DNA from: Cyclostephanos tholiformis
Taxonomy: Eukaryota; Bacillariophyta; Thalassiosirophyceae; Thalassiosirales; Thalassiosiraceae
Direction: 5' to 3'
Length of the DNA stretch: 20,840 bases
Assembly (NCBI GenBank): GCA_036939975.1
Contig: JALLPB010000188.1
Coordinates: 1 to 20,840 of the forward strand
Within the stretch, counting starts at the first letter, position 1. Each line of letters begins with the position of its first letter. Both the position numbers and the translations under genes were made by a program. Under the pieces are notes generated by a model. The model was not told the origin of the DNA. It worked only from the letters and a program-made list of their open reading frames with translations, and did no database searches. Positions 8,567 through 17,552 of this stretch are shown piece after piece.

Positions 8567-10025
8567 CGTCGTCGTCGTCGTCGTGGACGACGCCGGTGTC
8601 GTCAACGAGACCCGATTAAAAACTATCGAGAGGTACTAGGGGTCTAGAAAGCGCTATATATTGCCTGATGACGATTTTGTTTGGAAAAATACTCGTATTC
8701 ACCCCACACCCACCCACCCCGCCATCATATCCGTGTTTGAAAATGGGTAGATGGTTTGGCGGACGAAGAAAGGGAGAACGATGGATGGATGGGCACTCCC
8801 CCCCCGTAACCAAGAGTCCCCCCCCCCCCCAACACCACGCACACGCCCCGAACCGGGGATTTTTCGAACGGAGATGGTCCCACCCGCTCACGCTTCCAGT
8901 CCCCCCCCAACGCTGGAAGACCGATTATTTTGGGGGGATTTGATGGTCAGGCTAGGCTCCTTCTCTAGAGAGTAGGTCGGAGTTATATTGTCCGGTGTCC
9001 GTCGTCCGTTGTCGTCGTCTCCTCACTTTTATATTTTATTCTCATGGCTCGGCGCACCGCCGGCCACCGGCCATAGATTTACTAATATCGTACTAGGTAG
9101 TACACAAAAATGCAATGTTTCACCGTGTCATGTGGATACCTCACTTTCTCTACATTCGATACACACATAAATCCAACGAAGGTATGTCTTCTCAAACGTA
9201 CGGAAGAGATATCTTTTTCGGAGAAAGGGAGAGTCACAAAATCGGTCGGACCTTCATCAGCTAGGATTAGTACGCGAGGTCACTGGTATGAGTAGCCTAC
9301 GAACGCACCCCCCCCCCCCCCCCCCCCCCCCCCCAGCCGGAAAGGACGGCATCCTTCTCCGCATGCACTCCCCAGGGGGGGATGCAGGGAGGAACGCCGC
9401 GGTGAATATACACATCGGCTTCGTATATGACGACGATTACGATACACTTACCGACGCACTTCCAAGGTGATGCCGAGAGCACGATAGAGCATCGCACAAG
9501 AGATCGGCCTATCGGGGGAACGTGGACGATGATGCGCGCATGCCCTATGTGTCGGACACCCAGCGGGCCAAGAATGGGGCGGAAATCGGGGCGTCGGGGC
9601 ATAGAGCGTTGGGAGATTGGTCCCTTTCACCCGCTTGAATTTCGGGTGGTTTGGGGGGTAGGTCGATGATGGACGGTCGTTCGGCGGATTCGAGGAGGAG
9701 GAGCACGGCGGTGCGTGGTTTTAACAATTGGGGCCGGGACGGAGCATCCCACGGTTGATTTTTTTTTCATTTTTGGGCAGGGCAGGGCAGCGCTGTTATT
9801 GTACACAGAGAGCTGTCATTTTATAATATTCTATCGACCGCTCTAACCGATGTGAAATATAATATTTTCACCGTTGACGTAGAATTTTTGGAATGGTCGG
9901 CATGTGAAATCTTCATCGTCGCCCCATTTTTTGGTTTCGCAATATATTGGACACTCAGTAGTACTAATTATCGCTAGACTTCTCATCGCAAACTTCGACG
10001 TAACATCTTTTACACTACTTTCGTG
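8567..10025. other. Intergenic region without a convincing gene
   Basis: About 1.46 kb. The left end is the 5' flank of the long disordered-protein gene. The right end is the 3' flank of the small coiled-coil gene. Open frames reach at most about 100 codons and are rich in Pro, Gly and Arg. A good splice donor (CGGTAAGT, minus strand, near 9444-9451) lies at the end of a 60-codon minus-strand frame, so an unrecognised minus-strand exon or noncoding transcript is possible. C-rich tracts occur near 8795-8830, and a C27 run at 9308-9334. Confidence 0.45.
9308..9334. repeat. Poly-C tract of 27 nt
   Basis: An uninterrupted run of 27 C on the plus strand, the longest homopolymer inside the window. 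Sequencing length errors are likely here. The G strand could form a quadruplex. Confidence 0.9.
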
Positions 10026-10334
10026 TTAGCCCACCTCCTTCAAACTTTCAACGATTCGACTCAATTCCATCTGAACCTCTTCCATCTTGGCAAGTTTGGC
10101 GCGCAGCCGTGCATTCTCAGCTTCCATCATTTCATACTTGACTAGCCTCGCCCGAAGTTCCAAGTTTTCCTTCGCCAGAGAACCTTGATGATACGACTTC
10201 GTGTTTTCCAGTGAGAGATGATGATTCGAGACTTGTGGTTGATTCATCGTCTCCCCGTCTTGCGGATGATTGTTCACAAGAGAGGTGGTAGAATGTGGTG
10301 GTGGTGGCGTCGACGGAGGAGGATGAGAGCTCAT
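10026..10334 (-). CDS. Small coiled-coil (leucine-zipper-like) protein
   Basis: A 102-codon frame from ATG 10334 to TAG at 10026. The first 50 residues are Pro-, Ser-, His- and Asn-rich and probably disordered. Residues about 52-100 form a strong amphipathic helix pattern, with heptad-spaced Leu, Met and Val (KENLELRARLVKYEMM, ENARLRAKLAKMEEVQ, LSRIVESLKEV). This resembles a bZIP zipper or a short parallel coiled coil, but no basic DNA-binding region precedes it. A dominant-negative zipper-type microprotein or a structural adaptor are both possible; neither is shown. The gene is divergent from the sulfotransferase-family gene across 453 bp. Its base composition is unlike the CGT-rich neighbours. 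It could also be the last exon of a longer transcript. Confidence 0.6.
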   Translation of the reverse strand: MSSHPPPSTPPPPHSTTSLVNNHPQDGETMNQPQVSNHHLSLENTKSYHQGSLAKENLELRARLVKYEMMEAENARLRAKLAKMEEVQMELSRIVESLKEVG

Positions 10335-10787
10335 AGCACGCTAGGGCTGACATCGAGCGCGGAATATCCACACATGAATAAAATGGCTAATTTCCCCCAC
10401 GAACACTCTGAGCAACAAACTACTACCTAGGATGAAATTATGTTTCATCGTCGGACTTGAGTTTTTTTAGGCATTAAGTGAAGTTGAGGGAATTCCTCGG
10501 TGGAGGATTATCCTTAATGACACATTGCGAGACTGACACACATCAGAGCTAGTTTCCACTTCTCCAATACTAGTACTATGGGCGGGACTGTGACGCCAAA
10601 CTATTTTCTGACGTTTACAGGACTCAATATCATGAAAATTCCTGTTTTTTTAGTTCGTGACTCTTTTGAAAATGACCTCACGAGAGGAAAAGAGAAAAGT
10701 AATGACCGCAAATCCAAATCAGTCTCTGTCCGCCTCCGAGCTCCGAACTACCTACTATCTGTTGCGACCGACGAATAAATCACATCC
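10335..10787. promoter_or_regulatory. Divergent intergenic region with TGACG motifs
   Basis: 453 bp between the start codons of the small coiled-coil gene (-) and the sulfotransferase-family gene (+), AT-richer than both coding regions. TGACGCCAAA at 10591 and TGACGT at 10609 resemble the cAMP/CO2-response core known from diatom promoters. A 66-codon open frame (10578-10778) starts with ATG and stops 9 bp before the downstream start codon. It would act as an upstream ORF if transcription starts before it. Motif function is inferred from sequence only. Confidence 0.4.
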
Positions 10788-13392
10788 ATGACAACGATCC
10801 GTAGGGTCCGTCGCGTCGCCGATGGCGTCGGCGCAACCGGCGTCGCATCGTCTCCACCCACCATAATCTCCCATACATCGTCGTCGTCAATGACGACGCC
10901 CCGTCGTCCCGATGGGGGTACCACCTCCATCGGGGGGGGCGGGGGGGGGGGATACGATGCCGCCCCACCCCCGCGCATGCTCCGGGGGGGGGAAGGAGTA
11001 CGAATCGGTGGATTATTGGGAATGGCGGGGGGGGGGATAATAAACACAATGGGAGGCGGATCGACGTTGCCGCCGCCGACCACGAGCCTGTCGGAGAGGC
11101 TGCGCCTCCTCAACGAGAACGAGGGAATGACCGGGGAGGGATTGGGTCGTAATAATGATCGACAAACTTTGCTACGACGAGGGCCGATGCTCGACGCCGA
11201 TCATCGAAGGGCCGCGACGACGACGTCGTCGAAATCAACATCATCGATGGCCACGACGAAGGAGAATACTACGAAGGCGGCGCATGATTCTCCATTCACT
11301 TCCCCATCGATGACTACCAACGACATCAATAAGAATAACGCCGATGATCGTTCGATGAATTCGGGCGGTTGGTCCTGGGCATCATCGGCGATGAACAGCG
11401 CCGCCCTAATGATCAAGGGGGGGGGGGAGCAGCGCGAGGTGGACGACGATGGAGGAGTGGGGGGAGGAGAACGACGACGTCGGACCCGACCCATCGTCAT
11501 CCACATTAACGCCGCGAGGGGGGGGATGACAAAGAGGGTCGTGGGATCGACGTTGCTCCCATTCGTCCTCGCGGGAGTAGTAGCTTACAACCGTCATCGA
11601 AGGGCGGATCGTCGCAATGATGGTCGCGCAGCATTCGTCGATAGTACGTTCGACGATGTCGGATCGATATACTCGTCGTCGTCGTCGTCGTCGTCGAAGA
11701 AGAAGAAGAAGAAAATGATGCCATCGTCGTCGTCCTCGCTCACCATGAACGATCAATACCCATCATCACTACGCGGACGTGATAATATCCCGTCGAACGA
11801 GGAGGAGGGAGTTCCGTTGTCGTCCCAACCGTTGACGAACAACGACGACGATATCCTCCTCCGATCGTCGTCGTCGGCGAATTCGCATTCGTATCCGTCG
11901 TCGTCTTCTCCTATCGATTACCTATCGCACCTATCCAACGTTTCGGTGCCCTATGATAAATACGTCGAAACTCCCTACTTTTGGGACGTTCATTTCTCGG
12001 GCGAGTCCATCGCCGAGCGTGTATTCGCCGTGTGTCACGATCTCGTGCAGGCGTCCGAGTTCGGGTTGAGACAGCACGATTACAATGAGGATGTGAGTTT
12101 TTTTTTCTTCTTTTTTTCCCTCCATAATTGTTCCTTTATTTCGACTCCTGTCCCTCATGGTGGTTGGTTTTAATATGAGACAGAGGCTGGAAACGTTCGT
12201 ACTCGACGACGCTCGATACGTCAACGTCGATACCACCACCGACGAGGGCATCGAACGGGCGTCGAGATTGGGACTCGCACAAAGTCGACTCGCCGATGTC
12301 GTTATTAGTCCGCACTTTCGCGACGTGTCATCGCGCGTATTCTCGTCTCGACATCCAGGGCGCATGTTCGCCCTTTTTCGGCATCCGGTGGACAGGGCCG
12401 TCAGCATGTACTATTATTTATCCAAGGCCAGTTGGGATCCGATGTACAATCCTGCATTGTCGAAAATGACTATCGAAGAATACGCGAATAGCGGGTACAT
12501 TGAGAACAATTGGGTAACGAGGTTCCTGGTGAATAAGAAAGGGGGTAAACTCGGCAAGGAGGACATGGCACTCGCGAAGCATATTATAAATTCCAGGTGC
12601 CTCGTGGGATTGTACGAAGACATCGACGTCTCGTTGGCGCGATTCGTTCGATATTTCGGATGGGGTATGCCGACAAACTCGACCGTCGTACGGAGCGCGG
12701 CCGACGTCGTAAAGTGCCGATCCGAGATCGTGGCACGGGGGGATAGGCATGTGGCGGGAAAATATGCCGACGGCGATCGTCGCGACGTCATGACCGCGGT
12801 GAGACCCGGCAGCCTCGCTTGGAATGCCATCGTACGAATGAATATGTTCGATATGGAATTGTACGAGTATGTCAAGAGGGCATATCAGGCGCAGGCCGAG
12901 GAGATATTCGACGTGGTCGGGTACGAGCTGCCCGCCCCCGTCGTCGATACTGCGGCGGCAGCGAGCATGATTGGGAATGTGGCGCGCCCAAAGTCGATGA
13001 ACGAACAATCGATTGTCGGTACGAGTTCTCGACCTGGCAATGGTATGGAAATCAACGCATCCGATGAGGACCACGTCTCTGCCGGTGGTGGTGACATGGG
13101 TAATACCATGGCTAACTCCCACTTTGATGTTCTTGGAGGCTCTCACAAAAGTCTGACAGTGAATGCCGTGAAAAGCATGACGGAAGATTCTGGGATGGAT
13201 GTGGTTAAAAGAATGGTTGTATTTAAAGAGAAAGAAGGACTAGAGTCCGAAATTTCTGGAGCTGGAACCAAGGTCATGGGTAACGCCGTTGTGGTTGAGC
13301 CATCGGCTTTGAGGATGGCGGATGTACTTGATGCTGAATCTGAATCTACGCCAACCGCAAAAATTAAAATGACGCATGTTGATGGGCACTAG
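10788..13392 (+). CDS. Membrane-anchored sulfotransferase-family protein (two exons)
   Basis: Exon 1 is 10788-12092 and exon 2 is 12184-13392. The 91-nt intron (GTGAGT, then a T-rich tract; acceptor GAGACAG) is joined in phase 0, giving 837 residues. A disordered N-terminal region of about 245 residues precedes one short hydrophobic anchor (about 252-267, GSTLLPFVLAGVVAY) flanked by basic residues, so type II membrane topology in the Golgi is likely. A low-complexity stem with a Ser run leads to the catalytic-type domain. PYFWDVHFSGESIAERVF (about 396-413) aligns by position with the 5'-phosphosulfate loop. MFALFRHPVDRAVSMYYYL (R501, S509) is a good 3'-phosphate-binding motif, followed by ASWDPMYNP and YIENNWVTRFL. 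The lysine expected in the first loop is absent. The last 140 or so residues are a disordered tail with lower GC content. Substrate unknown; glycan sulfation is likely if the enzyme is active. Confidence 0.82.
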
Positions 13393-13679
13393 CAAGCTTG
13401 CAGCTGCCACTACCTACTCAGAATCAATCACTAAGCAGTCCCTCCGCTTCGTCAAATTCTCGCTATCCTCTCACTCTCTCTCTCGAGGCCAGTTCAATTT
13501 TTCTTTCCTTGACAATGCATGCCATCGTTGCACAGCAATAATACCAGGTTCTCCAAGATGGAGCCACCCTAACGAGTTTCCTTTTTAAGCGATCGAATTA
13601 GAGTGTACGTAGGGTTACTGATTGTTATGTGTATTATTTGTGTATGTGGTAGTTGTCGAAGGAGAGATGGCTTCTCAAA
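13393..13679. other. 3' flank of the sulfotransferase-family gene
   Basis: 287 bp holding the probable 3' UTR, with CT-rich segments (CTCTCACTCTCTCTC near 13467-13483). No gene or RNA is supported. Confidence 0.5.
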
Positions 13680-14664
13680 CTATTCAAATGCGACTAAAAG
13701 TTGAACTGGATCGACCGGTTCCACGCATGTATTTGGTAGTTGAGTTTTATCGACCACTCGAAGCCGAGTCATTCCTTCGAGGTCCTCATTGGTGAATTTT
13801 CCACCGTAAACGTCGACAATCTCAATCTGAATCTTCTTATTGAGTGCTCGAGTAGCAGTTCTATTGCAGGAACATAAGAATCAGCTTCAGGATGAGCAAT
13901 GGATTCTGACTGCAATTGCAACTCCGAACTAACAACTGAACATTTCGAAACCTCGTTCGCCCCTTCAGTGGGTCAGTTTTTCCTGGTATCTCCTTGTATC
14001 TAAGCTAATTCTTACCACGATCAGCATATTAAGGCAGAATGGAGGGACATCGTTAGAACCAGATGGTTTGGCTTATGAAATTGTCAGCATCATCTCTGGA
14101 CAACCCATACATCTTCACAAGGACATACTCGGAGAAGTCCTTCACCGCATCTGTAAATGGCGTTGCTCCATCAGTTCGCAGTGGAGCGAAATTTCATGCA
14201 ATACCAACCCAAATATCCCGGAGAGAACTGGCTTATGTAACAAATGGTGGACCGAACAGTAGCTCCTTCTTGGCTCCAAATTTCGTATCATCTAGATTAC
14301 TTTCTTCCTCGCATGCAACACCAACCGTAACATCCTGGAGAGAACTGGCTTCAGTAACAAAAGGTAGACCAAACAGTAGCTCCTTCTTGACTATAAAGTT
14401 TGCATCCCTAATTGAGTTCGAGCCCCCCTCGTGTTCTTTTAAGTAACTCACATAATGTGATTGTGATGTTCGCCCTCAGCTTTAATTTGTCCTCGTCCTT
14501 TTTTTGATAGCGACGACAATGTTGAAGCCATAAACTCCACCATGGGCATCGTTGCTGAGAGACAAGATCTCTAGTTTGAGAGACTCTATCTTCCACGCCC
14601 ATAACATTATGCTCATCTTCACCATCTTTCCTACGGCGACAACAGCTTCATCATTGAGAGGCAT
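13680..14664 (-). pseudogene. Decayed protein-coding gene of unknown family
   Basis: Minus-strand reading gives protein-like blocks broken by stops and frame changes. From ATG 14664 there are 60 codons (MPLNDEAVVAVGKMVKM, HGGVYGFNIVVAIKK) to a stop just after an A7 tract. A second frame from about 14451 holds ANFIVKKELLFGLPFVTE, a repeat of it ending FGPPFVT then TAA, a further TGA, and then KDFSEYVLVKMYGLSRDDAD before TAA near 14000. A third block near 13940-13680 reads SIAHPEADSYVPAIELLLEH, shifts frame, and continues IEIVDVYGGKFTNEDLEGM to TAG at 13680. The codon use lacks the CGT/TCG bias of neighbours. I do not recognise the family. An intact multi-exon gene is less likely, because two stops interrupt one conserved frame within the repeat. 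Confidence 0.45.
14195..14403. repeat. 117-bp tandem repeat, 1.8 copies
   Basis: Copy 1 (14195-14311) and partial copy 2 (14312-14403) share CATGCAA.ACCAACC, GGAGAGAACTGGCTT and CAGTAGCTCCTTCTTG at a constant offset of 117 bp (39 codons). On the minus strand each copy encodes KKELLFG-PFVT followed by ASSL-D. Copy 1, distal in that reading direction, has acquired stops. The period being a multiple of three suggests the duplication arose while the sequence was coding. Confidence 0.8.
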
Positions 14665-14921
14665 GGTCTCAGGTGGTCTGAATAAGTTTCAATTTTATTT
14701 ATGGAGATGACGAATTTGAATTCCAAATTTAACTTAAATTTTTCTCCCCACCAATTACACGCGGTCCTCCTACCTTTTGGGAAGAAGAATACAGTACGTA
14801 GTTGGTTCATCCCAGCTGTCACCGCTAAAATTTCACATATCAATTTTATCGAGCAATTCATCCTAGCACAGACAGATAAATGGGCGAGAGGAGAAGCTTT
14901 GCTCCATAAGTAACGTGAACC
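14665..14921. promoter_or_regulatory. Upstream region of the DNAAF5 gene
   Basis: 257 bp between the decayed gene and the DNAAF5 start, AT-rich, presumably holding the DNAAF5 promoter and 5' UTR. No specific motif can be assigned. Confidence 0.35.
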
Positions 14922-17336
14922 ATGGACATTGACGCAATCTGGAACTCGTTGAAGCATGAGGAAGGAATTCCGTTTGTGAATAGAGACATCATTTCATCTT
15001 GTGCCCAGAAATCTACTAACCCGATAAGTGATGGCACGATTGTCAATTCACCCCAAACCAAAGATATCCACCGTGGAAATGAAGTAGTTGATGCCTGCTT
15101 AGATCTCTTCAGTGGACTAGACGTTGTAAAGACATCATCCAAAGTCAGCTGTGAGGACTCGGACGACGAAGACCGAGATGCTGAGGATGATGAACCACCG
15201 CAATCGGTGTCCGATACCTCGTGGAGAATTGAACGAGTAGCGAAAACCATAGTTAGCGACGATCAATTGACTCGACTTCGGACATTGAGAAAGCTTAAGG
15301 ATGCAATCGAGGCATTGCTAGTGAATTGCACGGTGTCTCCGCAGCTGAAATACCCTCTGCCCTACGATATTGATCGTATCAATTCGATCAAGGACTTGCC
15401 TTTGGTGTCGGATTTCGTAAAGCCAAAACAAGTGGAGAGCACGAGTACCAATCCAGGGGCACAAGGGAAAACGCGCGTACCGATGCATCGTGAAGCAGAT
15501 GAACCACTAGCACGCCTTCAAATCATATTCAACTCCTGCGGCAAATCCCTTTTTCGCGTCATTGGAGACGGTAAGTCTAAGAAATGCAGCGCCCTTGCCA
15601 TTGGATGCTTGCAGTCGCTTCTCCTTGCTGGCATTGATGTTGGGAGACACCTCCCCTACATGATACCGGCGCTGCGTGCGAGGCTTCCACAATGTACATA
15701 CGACAAGGATATGGAAGTGTTTGTTCAAGATCCCCAATTGCACGACTTCTACAAGAGAGGAGGGGCGACAACTCGTCAGGATAGAAATCCCCTCTCCTAT
15801 CATCAAGTCATCGAGACTGAAGAAGAGTTGCGTCTTGAACTGTGCAGAACGTTCGATTGCCTATTGCGTGGTATACTAGCAGGTGGCGCAGAAAGAACTC
15901 TAGATGCGTATTACGCTGACATCATCTTTTCAATCCAGACAAGCTTGCAGGATCCGTTTCCTGACTTGAAAATTGAAGCGTGCAATCTACTTGTTCAATT
16001 GCTGCGCATTCCTCATTGGGGGGAGGGATCGAAGTACTTCGCTACGGGACTTGCGAGATCCGCCTTACTTGGCTGTCGACAGAGGAACACGAAAGTTGTC
16101 ATCGCGTCGATTACACTTTTTGAGATGTGCGTATGCGTACCTGACAGGGCGAAAAACAAGGGTGCAGGAAGTGCTGCAATAGCAGATCTTGTTGGGTTTC
16201 GAGAAGAAAATGTGCTTTCAGTTGCAGCTTTCTTCGACTCGAAGTGCAGCGTTTCTGTGAATACCCTGGCCGAACTCGCATCCCATACGAATCATCGCGT
16301 TCGCCTCCGCTGTTGCGAGATGCTATCGTCTTTTATGGTCTACCTCCCGGACAAGTACGATCATCACCAGCGTCTCCTGCCGTATGTATTATCGTTCATA
16401 AACGACGACGTGCCAAGAATTCGGGATGCTGCGTTGGACTGTATTGAGAAATGCGGCTTGCAGCACGAATACGAACACCCAGAGGATGTGATCGAGCGAC
16501 GTCAGTTTGGCATCGACGGAGACGATGCAATCGATTACGACCGCGACCTGCCAATGCCGTTCCTTATCAGGCCGAGTCTCGGGGCTAGACTTTTCGTTCG
16601 ATCGAACGCGGATCGGTTCTTCCTTGCGCTGCTAGGCGAGCTGTCCAGCTGGAGAGAACACACACGAATTAGGTCCGCGGAGTTACTTCTAATACTGACT
16701 GTTTACTGCGAGGAGCGCTTAACCAAAGATTTCAGTCGCACAATCGCATCGGTCGCTAAGGCCATCGGCGTCGAGATGTCATCTCGGGGCGAAAGCGATA
16801 CCACCGGAAAACTGGAGCCGATACGACGCGTCCTTCGCCTGATGGGTAAGTACGTCGATCCGGCGGCCTACCTCCCCCTGCTCTGCCCGAGGATTTCCGG
16901 CGACAGTTCGTCGGGCACGAGCGATTCCGAGGATGGATGTCACTCCGAGCACGCACGACGGAATTACGCGATCGTTCTATCGTCCCTCGTCGGGGGTTCC
17001 CCTCTTGACAGATTAGTTCTGCACTGGTCCGCACTGGCCCCCCTCCTCTCGAGTGAGGATTGCATCGGGCCATTCGTCGGCACCCAGACGAGGCGTCATT
17101 GCCTTATTGCCTTACACGCGCTCATCGTCTCGATCACGGGCGAGGATCGTATGTTAAGTTTCGCATCTCGCCTTGGAAACGTGGGAGAGATCGGTGCAGC
17201 GTTGATAGAAATTATGACGAACGCCCCCCCTGGAGATGAGAACGATGCCGAATTGGGTAAACGCTGCATCAGCGGATTAATGGAAATCAAGGCCGTCGTC
17301 GAGGGAGGAAAATATGAAAGGCACGTAAACATCTAG
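14922..17336 (+). CDS. DNAAF5: Dynein axonemal assembly factor 5 (HEATR2-like)
   Basis: Intronless frame of 804 residues from ATG 14922 (context AACCATGG) to TAG 17336, close to the roughly 855 residues of the human protein. It is built of HEAT-type helical repeats. An acidic stretch (about 78-92) precedes the repeats. Conserved family features include LQDPFPDLKIEACNLL (mid-protein), LPDKYDHHQRLLPYVLS (from 475), DDVPRIRDAALDCIEKCG, HEYEHPEDV, then RPSLGARLFVRSN (about 550) and LGELSSWREHTRIRSAELL. The order and spacing match DNAAF5/HEATR2, a cytoplasmic factor needed to preassemble axonemal dynein arms. The assignment rests on recall of the family pattern, not on an alignment. Codon use is much less CGT-biased than in the neighbouring genes. 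In a diatom it implies flagellated male gametes. It is convergent with the bestrophin gene. Confidence 0.85.
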   Translation: MDIDAIWNSLKHEEGIPFVNRDIISSCAQKSTNPISDGTIVNSPQTKDIHRGNEVVDACLDLFSGLDVVKTSSKVSCEDSDDEDRDAEDDEPPQSVSDTSWRIERVAKTIVSDDQLTRLRTLRKLKDAIEALLVNCTVSPQLKYPLPYDIDRINSIKDLPLVSDFVKPKQVESTSTNPGAQGKTRVPMHREADEPLARLQIIFNSCGKSLFRVIGDGKSKKCSALAIGCLQSLLLAGIDVGRHLPYMIPALRARLPQCTYDKDMEVFVQDPQLHDFYKRGGATTRQDRNPLSYHQVIETEEELRLELCRTFDCLLRGILAGGAERTLDAYYADIIFSIQTSLQDPFPDLKIEACNLLVQLLRIPHWGEGSKYFATGLARSALLGCRQRNTKVVIASITLFEMCVCVPDRAKNKGAGSAAIADLVGFREENVLSVAAFFDSKCSVSVNTLAELASHTNHRVRLRCCEMLSSFMVYLPDKYDHHQRLLPYVLSFINDDVPRIRDAALDCIEKCGLQHEYEHPEDVIERRQFGIDGDDAIDYDRDLPMPFLIRPSLGARLFVRSNADRFFLALLGELSSWREHTRIRSAELLLILTVYCEERLTKDFSRTIASVAKAIGVEMSSRGESDTTGKLEPIRRVLRLMGKYVDPAAYLPLLCPRISGDSSSGTSDSEDGCHSEHARRNYAIVLSSLVGGSPLDRLVLHWSALAPLLSSEDCIGPFVGTQTRRHCLIALHALIVSITGEDRMLSFASRLGNVGEIGAALIEIMTNAPPGDENDAELGKRCISGLMEIKAVVEGGKYERHVNI

Positions 17337-17552
17337 CTCGCTTTTCCTCTCAATCTTCCCCCCCCAGACCCACGGCCTTCTACATTCCCCTGAGTATGTT
17401 TCTAGCGTACATCCAATAAACATTTTTGTAGAAAATATGACTTTTTCAATAGTTGACTAGAATGAGTGAGTTTCGCGGATTTACTGCAGATTAGTGACAT
17501 TTTGCCAGCGTCTACCATCTGTCACTAATTGAATCTCGACTATTCGTTCACT
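17337..17552. other. Convergent 3' region between DNAAF5 and the bestrophin gene
   Basis: 216 bp shared by the two 3' ends. It has a C7 run near 17359 and AATAAA at 17415-17420, a possible polyadenylation signal for DNAAF5 about 80 bp after its stop. A short hairpin follows at 17490-17529. Confidence 0.5.
17490..17529. repeat. 10-bp inverted repeat (hairpin)
   Basis: ATTAGTGACA at 17490-17499 and TGTCACTAAT at 17520-17529 are exact reverse complements around a 20-nt loop, midway between two convergent genes. It could form a hairpin in either 3' UTR; a role in 3'-end formation is only possible. Confidence 0.5.

Noticed and set aside
12418..13146. 242-codon minus-strand frame opposite the sulfotransferase-family domain
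   Set aside because: Shadow of a well-supported exon with a recognisable phosphate-binding motif on the plus strand.
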